64,000 nucleotides of DNA from Hymenobacter psoromatis (GTDB lineage Bacteria > Bacteroidota > Bacteroidia > Cytophagales > Hymenobacteraceae), in contig NZ_JAIFAG010000001.1 in assembly GCF_020012125.1 (NCBI RefSeq), positions 3,782,001-3,846,000 on the forward strand, given 5' to 3'. The translations under genes and the position numbers were made by a program. Each line of letters opens with the position of its first letter. The first letter of the stretch is position 1. Below the pieces are notes generated by a model, which saw only the letters and a list, made by a program, of their open reading frames with translations, made no database searches and was not told where the DNA came from. This document shows, one piece after another, positions 57,256-64,000 of the stretch.

Positions 57256-58552
57256 GGGAGAAAAATTTAGGAGATGTGGAAATAGGAGACTGCGAATAGT
57301 TGGGTGGGACGGAAGCAGATGTAATAGTAGATTGAATCAGTTGCTTGGCATTCAGCCGCTTCTGCATCAGATTCACCATTTTTTGCCAGGTCAGGTCCCA
57401 GGAAATGGTCGCCAGGTAGGCATCGGTGCGGGTGCGCCAGTCGGCATCCTTCCCCTGCTCCAGGGCGCGGGTGATGGCCTGCCCAAACTCGGCGGGCTCG
57501 TCGGCAATCTGCACCAAATTCAGCTCGCCATAGGGCCGCACCACATCGCGGATGCTGGTGCTCACAACGGGCCGGCCGGCGGCCAGATACTCAGGAGTTT
57601 TAGTAGGAGAAATAAATTCGGTGCTCTCATTGCGGGCGAAAAGAAGAGTCGCCACGTCCCAGCCGCGCAGGTATGCAGGTAGTTCCTGGTAATCTTTACC
57701 ACCCAGGTAGTGGATGTTGGCGGGGTGGGGCAACGAAGCGGGGTCAATCTTTACCACTGGTCCGATAATGACAAATTGCCACGCAGGATGGTTCGCCGCC
57801 AGTTGGCCCAGCAGGTCGATGTCGAGGCGCTCGTCCACTACCCCGAAGAAGCCGATGCGCGGGTGCGCAATGCCGGCTTGGTCGGCGGGCTCCACGGTGC
57901 GCGGGTCGCGGGCCTGGCCAAAGTGCGCTTTGTCGATGCTGCTGGGGAAAGCATGGGCATCTTTATGCTGTTCGCGCTTGGCTTCGTAGAGGCGCTGGCC
58001 GCCCGTAAAAACGAGGTCGGCTTTGGCAAATAGCTCCTGCTCGCGCTGGCGCAGCTCGGGCGGAGCAAACTTGAATTGCGCCAGCTCATCCATGCAGTCG
58101 TACACGGTAAGCACGGGCTGGAAGAGCCGCGACTTACCCAGCGCCATTGGGGTATAGTACCAGAAGATATAATTGGCAAGCCCGATTTCGGTAAAAAACC
58201 GACTCAACACCCCAAACTGGGCCTGGTCGGCGGCGGCTTCGTCGGCACGCAGGTGCTGGGGCAGGTGTACCACAAGCACTTTCACGCCCTGCTGGCGCTC
58301 CTTCACTTCGAGGTGCGGCTCCACAAAGTCGTCGTTGTGATAAAAGGCGTCTTCTACGTAAAAGACCCGGCCGTGCTGGGCAAAGCGCGTGAGCAGATGC
58401 TGGGGTCGCTGCCACACGAAATCCCAATGTAGGTGCGCAAAGCATACCAGGTCCGGCAGGGAATAAGCAAGGGGTTTTGAATCGGCCTGGTCCGCGGCCG
58501 GGGCGGTGGCGGCCACACGTAGAGGTGCCTCCGCCGGAGTAGAAAACGGCAT
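57248..58552 (-). CDS. Glycosyltransferase (TuaH-like, GT-B fold)
   Basis: 434 residues from the ATG at 58552 (MPFSTPAEAPLRVAATAPAA); an in-frame start 75 bases upstream is possible. Diagnostic parts are the N-terminal HLHWDFVWQRPQHLLTRFAQ and the donor-binding FARNESTEFISPTKTPEYLA followed by AGRPVVST. With glf, which makes a galactofuranose donor, it probably builds a surface polysaccharide. The two genes overlap by 8 bases. Confidence 0.85.
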   Translation of the reverse strand: MPFSTPAEAPLRVAATAPAADQADSKPLAYSLPDLVCFAHLHWDFVWQRPQHLLTRFAQHGRVFYVEDAFYHNDDFVEPHLEVKERQQGVKVLVVHLPQHLRADEAAADQAQFGVLSRFFTEIGLANYIFWYYTPMALGKSRLFQPVLTVYDCMDELAQFKFAPPELRQREQELFAKADLVFTGGQRLYEAKREQHKDAHAFPSSIDKAHFGQARDPRTVEPADQAGIAHPRIGFFGVVDERLDIDLLGQLAANHPAWQFVIIGPVVKIDPASLPHPANIHYLGGKDYQELPAYLRGWDVATLLFARNESTEFISPTKTPEYLAAGRPVVSTSIRDVVRPYGELNLVQIADEPAEFGQAITRALEQGKDADWRTRTDAYLATISWDLTWQKMVNLMQKRLNAKQLIQSTITSASVPPNYSQSPISTSPKFFSHV

Positions 58553-58695
58553 GAAATAAAGACAGGAAAGGGCTTTGGGAGCGTAGCGCAGCCGGGTAAA
58601 AACGTCCGGTTGGTAGCTCTTGCGCACTTCTACGAAAGACCGCTGTCAAAGGATATGGCTGGGCTTAGAATAAGGCCTCGGCGAGCCGGTTCCTG

Positions 58696-59271
58696 TCAGT
58701 TTTCCAGGATAAATTGCATTTCTACCGCATTTTGCCACCCCAGGGCTGTGTTTTCGCGTAACCACTCGCGCCGTAGGCCAATACGCCGAAAACCTGCTTT
58801 TTTGAAAAGCCTGATACTCGCCTGATTATTAGCCGCTACGGTGCAGTATACCTGGTGCAGGCGCAGCGCCAGCCGGGCGTAGGGCAGCAGCTGGGCCAGC
58901 GCCGCCTGGGCGTAGCCGTGCCGCCGTGCCCGGCGTAACACCGTAATCCCTACTCCCGCTCGCTGGTGCAGGGCGGAGTAGTCGAACAAGTCGAGCGTAC
59001 CCACGGCCTGGCCATCCTGCAAGCTGATAATCAGGCGTATCTGGCCTACCTCAGCCAGGCTAGCGTCCGCGTGGCGCAGGTATTCGCGCAGCGCGTGGCG
59101 CGAAACTGGAGCTGGCAGCACATCGGACGCCGCCCAAAGCTCAGGGTCGTTTTCGAGCTGAAATAAAAATTCCAAATCGTCGGGCTCCAGGGCGCGCAGA
59201 ATAACCTGGGAATTTTGGCTCCTGGCTTCGGCTTGCGAGTTATGGGGTAGCGCTTCGCGGCTGATTGGCAT
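58696..59271 (-). CDS. GNAT family N-acetyltransferase (SpeG/RimJ-like)
   Basis: 191 residues from the ATG at 59271. The GNAT core is visible (VILRALEPDDLEFLFQLEND; AVGTLDLFDYSALHQRAGVG; acetyl-CoA site RRARRHGYAQAALAQLLPYA; NQASIRLFKKAGFRRIG). The pattern fits spermidine or ribosomal-protein-type acetyltransferases; the acceptor is unknown. Confidence 0.85.
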   Translation of the reverse strand: MPISREALPHNSQAEARSQNSQVILRALEPDDLEFLFQLENDPELWAASDVLPAPVSRHALREYLRHADASLAEVGQIRLIISLQDGQAVGTLDLFDYSALHQRAGVGITVLRRARRHGYAQAALAQLLPYARLALRLHQVYCTVAANNQASIRLFKKAGFRRIGLRREWLRENTALGWQNAVEMQFILEN

Positions 59272-59332
59272 GATATAGAGCAATACGGCGAACCTCCATA
59301 ATCAGAAACCAGAAGCTAAAGAAAACTAAGGA

Positions 59333-60139
59333 TTAGAAACCTGAAATCTCTCCGCCAAATACGCGCACTGCCGGCCCGCTCAGCCACACATTGGTGAAGC
59401 CGCCATCGGGGCGCGGCTCGAACGCTACTTCGAGCAGGCCGCCGGGGGTGCTTAGGGTTACTGGGGAGGCGGCCCCGCGGCCCGCGGCGGCGAGCGCGAC
59501 GGCCGTGACGCCGGTGCCGCAGCTTAGGGTTTCGTTTTCTACCCCCCGTTCGTAAGTGCGCACGGGCCAGGGCTGGGCGAGGTCGGCGGGCACCTCCACA
59601 AAGTTGACGTTGGTGCCGGCCGGGTCGTAGGCTTGGTCGTATCGAATGTCGTGGCCCTGGCTATACACGTCGAACTCGGCTAGCGAAGGATGTTCCTCTG
59701 CATCCAGAAAGTGGATGTGGTGGGGCGAACCAGTGTGCAGAAATACATCGTGCTCCCCTACCCCCCCCGGCTGGGCCGGGGCCACGTCAATCATGCGCAG
59801 GCGCACCGTGCCGTCGGCTTCCACACGGGCATCATGCGGACCATCCACAGCCAGGAAATGGGCTTTATTTTCAATGATATTCAAGTACTTAGCAAACGCT
59901 ACCAGGCAGCGCCCGCCATTGCCGCACATGCTACTGGGGTAGCCATCGGCGTTGAAATACACCATCTCGAAGTCATAGCCTGCCCGCTCGCGCAGCAGCA
60001 TCAGGCCATCGGCCCCGATGCCAAAGTGGCGGTGGCACAGCGCGGCAATGCGCGGCTGGTCGGTTTCGGCGAAGAGCCGGGCGCGGTCGTCGAGGATAAT
60101 AAAGTCATTGCCGGTGCCTTGGTATTTATGAAAAGTCAT
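59333..60139 (-). CDS. dapF: Diaminopimelate epimerase
   Basis: A 268-residue enzyme that turns LL- into meso-diaminopimelate for lysine and peptidoglycan. The two catalytic cysteines are in MCGNGGRC and ETLSCGTGVTAVALAA. The N-terminal KYQGTGNDFIILDD is typical. It lies 36 bases downstream of a PBP2-like gene, so both are peptidoglycan-related. Confidence 0.96.
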   Translation of the reverse strand: MTFHKYQGTGNDFIILDDRARLFAETDQPRIAALCHRHFGIGADGLMLLRERAGYDFEMVYFNADGYPSSMCGNGGRCLVAFAKYLNIIENKAHFLAVDGPHDARVEADGTVRLRMIDVAPAQPGGVGEHDVFLHTGSPHHIHFLDAEEHPSLAEFDVYSQGHDIRYDQAYDPAGTNVNFVEVPADLAQPWPVRTYERGVENETLSCGTGVTAVALAAAGRGAASPVTLSTPGGLLEVAFEPRPDGGFTNVWLSGPAVRVFGGEISGF

Positions 60140-60175
60140 GGGGAGGGGTAGCGCGGAGGTAGCCGCCCCACGAAG

Positions 60176-62017
60176 TTACCGGTACGGACGGTGGCGGTGC
60201 TGCAACCGCCGCTCCCAGCGCTTGCGCCGGGGCGAGGAGATACTGCCGCGCAAGTACTTCTCCATGACCAAAGCGGCGCAGGGCGCGGCGGCGGTGGCCC
60301 CGAAGCCCGCGTTTTCGAGGTACACGGCAATGGCGATGCGAGGGTGGTCAGCGGGGGCGAAACCTACGAACGTAGCATGGTCGTCGCCCTCGTCGTTCTG
60401 CACGGTGCCGGTTTTGCCGGCCACGGCAATGCCCACGTCGGCCAGGCTGGAGGCTTCGGCGGTGCCGCCACGGTGCATCACGGCCAGCATGCCGGGTAGC
60501 AGAGCCGCAAAGTTGGCGCTATCAACCAGCGTGTAGTGCCGGACCTTGAAGCGCGGCAGCGGCTGGCCGGTGTTGCCGATGCTGCGCACAAAATGGGGCG
60601 TCATATACCAACCTTTATTGGCGATAATGGCTACCATATTAGCCATTTGCAAACCTGTCAGGTTAATCTCGCCCTGCCCGATACTCAGCGAATAAATGGA
60701 GCGAAACGTCCAGTTGCGGGTGCGGCGCACCTTGTCGTAGTAGGCGGGGGTAGGCAAAAAGCCGGGGCTTTCGCGGGGCAGGTCCACGCCCAGCAGCGTA
60801 TCGAGGCCAAACGACTTGGCCAGACGGCGCCAGGCGGCCAGGTTGGCGTGGCGGGCCACCACGGTATCGGTGGCTAAGCTATCGGGCACGCGGTTGATAA
60901 CCGCGCGCAGCACCTGGTAGAAGTACGGGTTGCAGCTGTACTGCAAGGCCATCGTCAGGTTGCGGGCCTCGCGGTGATAGTGCACGCAGGTGATGAGCGA
61001 CTGGTCGCAGGCAAAGCCCGTGCCGGAGGTAATAGCCCCGAGCTGCAAGGCAATGGCGGCGTTCACGAGCTTGAACACCGAACCGGGCGGGTTGGCCAGC
61101 ATGGCGGGGCGGTTGAGCAGGGGCATATCCTCGTCTTCCAGCAGCTCGCGGCGGGTGCCCGTCCGGTCGGGGTCGGTGAGCAGGGCGGGCGCGTAGGCGG
61201 GGGCCGATACCGAGCACAAGATTTCGCCGGTGCGCGGGTCGAGGGCCACCAGGTAGCCTTTGCGGCCGCCCAGCAGGCTTTCGGCGTAGGCTTGCAGCTT
61301 GCTGTCGAGGCTGAGATGCAGGTCCTGGCCCTGCTGAAAGGCGGTATCGGCGGCCCAGCTGCCGTGGCGGCGGCCTTGCGCATCGAGCAGCGGGTGCAGG
61401 TAGCCCCGGTGGCCGGTGAGGATGCCATTATAGTAGCTCTCCAGGCCGCCGGTGCGCAGCCGGTAGAAGCGGCCGCGCTGGTAGCGCCGGGCTTGATTTA
61501 AAAAGCCCTGGGCGCTGGCCGGGGTATAGCCCAGCACGGCGGCGGCCGTGCGGCCGGTGTAGGTGATGAGCTGGGTGCGCTGGGAGAGGCTTAGCTGGGG
61601 CCACTCATCCAGGTAGCGGCGCACGCGCCCGGCCTCGGCGGGGGTAAGCACCAGCTCCACGGGACCGCGCGGGCGCGCCCCGGCGTAGGGCAGGGTGGCA
61701 GCTATCCGGCGCTCCAGGGTGCTATCGGACCAGCCCAGCAAGTAGTTGAGCTGCACGGCGCTGGCCGAATCGAGGCCGGGGCGCGGGAACAGCGTGAGCA
61801 GGTCCACCGGCCGGGTAGCCACCAGCACCGAGTCGTGGCGGTCGAGTAGCCGGCCGCGGTGCGTGGGGGCGGGCGTCACTATCCGCTGCTGGGTGTAGGC
61901 TTCGGCGGCGGGGGGCGAGGAAGTATCAGGAGAAGAGCAGGCTAGCATTCCTACCCCCCCCAAAAAGAGCAGTAACGCTAGGTAAGCAGATTTTCGGGAA
62001 TTAAAATCAGGCATCAT
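60176..62017 (-). CDS. PBP2-like D,D-transpeptidase with a lipobox
   Basis: A 613-residue class B penicillin-binding protein. The active-site SxxK is S313-V-F-K316, the SxN motif is S361-C-N363, and KTGT is present near residue 533. The N-terminus (AYLALLLFLGGVGMLAC, Cys27) has the form of a lipoprotein signal peptide rather than the uncleaved membrane anchor normal for PBP2 or FtsI. It cross-links peptidoglycan. The pedestal region (RIVTPAPTHRGRLLDRHDSV) is typical of PBP2. No mreBCD or rodA genes lie beside it, so it may be a second, specialised PBP2. dapF follows. Confidence 0.87.
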   Translation of the reverse strand: MMPDFNSRKSAYLALLLFLGGVGMLACSSPDTSSPPAAEAYTQQRIVTPAPTHRGRLLDRHDSVLVATRPVDLLTLFPRPGLDSASAVQLNYLLGWSDSTLERRIAATLPYAGARPRGPVELVLTPAEAGRVRRYLDEWPQLSLSQRTQLITYTGRTAAAVLGYTPASAQGFLNQARRYQRGRFYRLRTGGLESYYNGILTGHRGYLHPLLDAQGRRHGSWAADTAFQQGQDLHLSLDSKLQAYAESLLGGRKGYLVALDPRTGEILCSVSAPAYAPALLTDPDRTGTRRELLEDEDMPLLNRPAMLANPPGSVFKLVNAAIALQLGAITSGTGFACDQSLITCVHYHREARNLTMALQYSCNPYFYQVLRAVINRVPDSLATDTVVARHANLAAWRRLAKSFGLDTLLGVDLPRESPGFLPTPAYYDKVRRTRNWTFRSIYSLSIGQGEINLTGLQMANMVAIIANKGWYMTPHFVRSIGNTGQPLPRFKVRHYTLVDSANFAALLPGMLAVMHRGGTAEASSLADVGIAVAGKTGTVQNDEGDDHATFVGFAPADHPRIAIAVYLENAGFGATAAAPCAALVMEKYLRGSISSPRRKRWERRLQHRHRPYR

Positions 62018-62267
62018 GTAAAGCTAGCGCTTGGCTGCCCGGTGCGCCCACGCCACTCGCCGAACCGCGTGCCTGGCCTTGCCAATCGCCCTCGCAACGC
62101 GGTGAAGCCAGCTACCCAGCCCGCAAAATATTGAGAAACAAGCCCTAGCGCCGGGCCGCCCGGCGGTAGCGCAGCCGAGCGGCCCAGCGCTGGCGGGCGG
62201 GGCAGTAACTTTCGCGGACCGCCCGCCAGCGCTCCGCCGTTGGTTCGTTCTACTTCTTCCTCTTCCC
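62018..62267 (+). other. Intergenic region between divergent PBP and glycosidase genes
   Basis: 250 bases with a GC-rich inverted repeat (CCAGCGCTGGCGGGCGG near 62187, its partner CCGCCCGCCAGCGCT near 62221). TAACTTTC at 62206-62213 resembles a -7 element for the glycosidase gene, with one mismatch. No gene is seen. Confidence 0.4.
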
Positions 62268-64000
62268 ATGCACTTTGCCAAACCTTTCGCCGCCGCGCTG
62301 CTACTGGCCACCAGCCTGCCCGCCGCCGCCCAAAGCCGCCAGGAAACGCTGCTCAATACCAACTGGAAATTCACCAAGGGCGAGCAGACCGACGGGACTA
62401 AGCCCGAGCTAAACGATGCTAAGTGGCAGACGGTGCGCATTCCGCACGACTGGGCCATCACGGGGCCGTTTGATGGCCGCAACGACTTGCAAGCGGTTAA
62501 AATTGAGCAGAATAACGAGAAGGAAGCGACGCTGAAAGCGGGCCGCACGGGCGGGCTGCCCTTTGTAGGAATAGGCTGGTACCGGCGGCCGCTGACTGTG
62601 CCGGCGCTGGGTAAAAACGGCCACGCCGTGCTGCTTTTTGATGGCGCGATGAGCAACGCCCGCGTGTACATCAATGGCAAGGAAGCCATCTTCTGGCCCT
62701 ACGGCTACAACTCGTTCTCGGTCGATGTCACGCCCTACCTGCGCGCCAGCGGCCCCAACACGCTGGCCGTACGCCTGGAGAATTTCCCCGAAGCCTCGCG
62801 CTGGTACCCAGGCGCGGGCCTGTATCGCAACGTGCACCTCATCACCACCAAGGGCGCGCACGTGCCGGTGTGGGGCACCTACCTTACTACCCCCACGATT
62901 ACGGCCGGCGCGGCCACCGTGAAGCTGCGCACCCAGGTAGCCGCGCCGGCCGGCACCACCGGCCTGAAGCTGCAAACCGAGCTGCGCGATGCCGCCGGCC
63001 GCGTGGTGGCCACCGCCACTACCCCCGTCGCGGGGGCTGAAGTGACGCAAACCTTCGAGGTAAAAGCGCCCAAGCTGTGGTCGCCCGAAACGCCCACGCT
63101 CTACACCGCCGCCTCGAAGCTGCTGGCCGGCGCGGCGGTGCAGGATGTGTACACCACGCCGTTTGGCATTCGCTCCTTCAAGTTTGAGAAGGGCACCGGC
63201 TTTTCGCTCAATGGGCAGCCGCGCAAGTTCAAGGGCGTGTGCAACCACCACGACCTGGGGCCGCTGGGCACGGCCGTGAACGTGGCCGCGCTGCGCCACC
63301 AGCTCGTGCTGCTCAAGGACGCGGGCTGCGATGCCATTCGGACTTCGCACAACATGCCTGCGCCCGAGCTGATGACGCTCTGCGACGAAATGGGCTTTCT
63401 GGTGATGGTGGAGTCGTTTGACGAGTGGAAGTCACCCAAGGTGAAGAACGGCTACAGCCAGTATTTCGACCAGTGGGTAGAGAAGGACCTGGTGAACATG
63501 ATACGCCGCGACCGCAACCACCCGTCGGCCATTATGTGGAGCATCGGCAACGAGGTGCCCGACCAGAGCACGCCCGAAGGCCCGGCCATTGCCAAGCGCC
63601 TGCAGGACATTGTGCACCGCGAAGACCCTACCCGCCCCGTAACGATGGGCATGGACCGCTTCGACGACGACTTCAAGTATGGCATCGCGGCGGTGCTCGA
63701 CGTGCCGGGCTTCAACTACAAGCCCCTGCGCTACGCCGAGGCGCTGGCCAAGCTGCCGCAGGGCTTTTTGCTGGGCACCGAAACGGCCTCCACGGTCAGC
63801 TCGCGCGGGGTGTATAAGTTTCCGGTGGTGCTGGCCAAGGACCAGAAATACCCCGACCACCAGTCGTCGTCCTACGACCAGGAAGCCTGCAACTGGTCGC
63901 AGATTCCCGATATTGAGTTTACGGCTCAGGATGACCTGCCGGCCGTGGCCGGCGAGTTCGTGTGGACGGGCTCCGACTACCTCGGCGAGCCTACCCCCTA
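62268..64000 (+). CDS. Glycoside hydrolase family 2 (beta-galactosidase-like), 3' end outside window
   Basis: The first 577 codons are present and the gene runs off the right edge. A signal peptide (MHFAKPFAAALLLATSLPAA) opens the protein. The sugar-binding jelly-roll (FTKGEQTDGTKPELNDAKWQ, VRIPHDWAITGPFD) and the immunoglobulin-like domain follow. The TIM barrel begins near residue 310 (FKGVCNHHDLGPLG), and the acid/base Glu is Glu429 in WSIGNEV. It is exported and probably removes terminal beta-linked sugars; galactose is the default guess for the family. Confidence 0.9.
   Translation, partial: MHFAKPFAAALLLATSLPAAAQSRQETLLNTNWKFTKGEQTDGTKPELNDAKWQTVRIPHDWAITGPFDGRNDLQAVKIEQNNEKEATLKAGRTGGLPFVGIGWYRRPLTVPALGKNGHAVLLFDGAMSNARVYINGKEAIFWPYGYNSFSVDVTPYLRASGPNTLAVRLENFPEASRWYPGAGLYRNVHLITTKGAHVPVWGTYLTTPTITAGAATVKLRTQVAAPAGTTGLKLQTELRDAAGRVVATATTPVAGAEVTQTFEVKAPKLWSPETPTLYTAASKLLAGAAVQDVYTTPFGIRSFKFEKGTGFSLNGQPRKFKGVCNHHDLGPLGTAVNVAALRHQLVLLKDAGCDAIRTSHNMPAPELMTLCDEMGFLVMVESFDEWKSPKVKNGYSQYFDQWVEKDLVNMIRRDRNHPSAIMWSIGNEVPDQSTPEGPAIAKRLQDIVHREDPTRPVTMGMDRFDDDFKYGIAAVLDVPGFNYKPLRYAEALAKLPQGFLLGTETASTVSSRGVYKFPVVLAKDQKYPDHQSSSYDQEACNWSQIPDIEFTAQDDLPAVAGEFVWTGSDYLGEPTP

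Noticed and set aside
62409..63350. 313-codon open frame opposite the glycosidase
   Set aside because: The plus-strand family 2 glycosidase explains the region, and the antisense product has no recognisable features.

Overview
The window looks like chromosomal DNA of a GC-rich Bacteroidota, most likely Hymenobacter or a close relative in the Cytophagales. The evidence is the Bacteroidota promoter form (TTG, about 19-21 bases, TAnnTTTG) in front of several transcription units, the scarcity of clear Shine-Dalgarno sites, RpoB and SecA of Bacteroidota size, and a DUF4252 lipoprotein. The genus is inferred from overall protein character; no search was run.

Bases 1-10,500 hold the transcription and translation core on the minus strand: tRNA-Tyr, tRNA-Gly, tRNA-Thr and tuf; then a new promoter and tRNA-Trp, secE, nusG, rplK, rplA, rplJ, rplL, rpoB and the start of rpoC. 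From 10.5 to 28.7 kb come housekeeping genes: an M1 peptidase, a biotin carrier, pyrH, frr, nadD-gmk, an ECF sigma factor with a soluble zinc-type anti-sigma factor, two sugar transferases, an SDR, a methyl-cycle group (ahcY, a THUMP-like methyltransferase, metK), hpf, xerC, rpsU and an acyl-CoA dehydrogenase. Bases 28.8-34.3 kb are a polysaccharide export operon: outer-membrane Wza-like lipoprotein, Wzc-like tyrosine autokinase with a (YG)8 tail, PHP phosphatase and a sugar-nucleotide-type dehydrogenase. From 34.4 to 41 kb are a TPR protein, a ComA-like phosphosulfolactate synthase, a NUDIX hydrolase, small lipoproteins and an ALDH7-type dehydrogenase.

The accessory part is 36.8-46.3 kb. It carries a single-chain type IIL restriction-modification enzyme, a hypothetical protein and a REP-associated tyrosine transposase (RAYT). 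Sixteen copies of a GTAG-headed hairpin repeat, which I read as the REP substrate of that RAYT, lie in four arrays. Successive copies in the same orientation are exactly 63 bases apart, and convergent pairs always span 103-105 bases. The RAYT gene sits between two near-duplicate array blocks. This REP/RAYT layout is the best candidate for an unusual system in the window.

The last part (46.4-64 kb) holds an HtrA protease, Hsp20, an outer-membrane protein, an M20 peptidase, a SPOR lipoprotein, deoC, secA, glf with a glycosyltransferase, a GNAT enzyme, dapF, a PBP2-like transpeptidase with a lipobox, and the start of a family 2 glycoside hydrolase.

Across the whole window the octamer GGGGGTAG/CTACCCCC is strongly over-represented: about 60 sites by hand count against roughly 3-4 expected from base composition. 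It occurs on both strands, inside and outside genes, and no annotated feature explains it.
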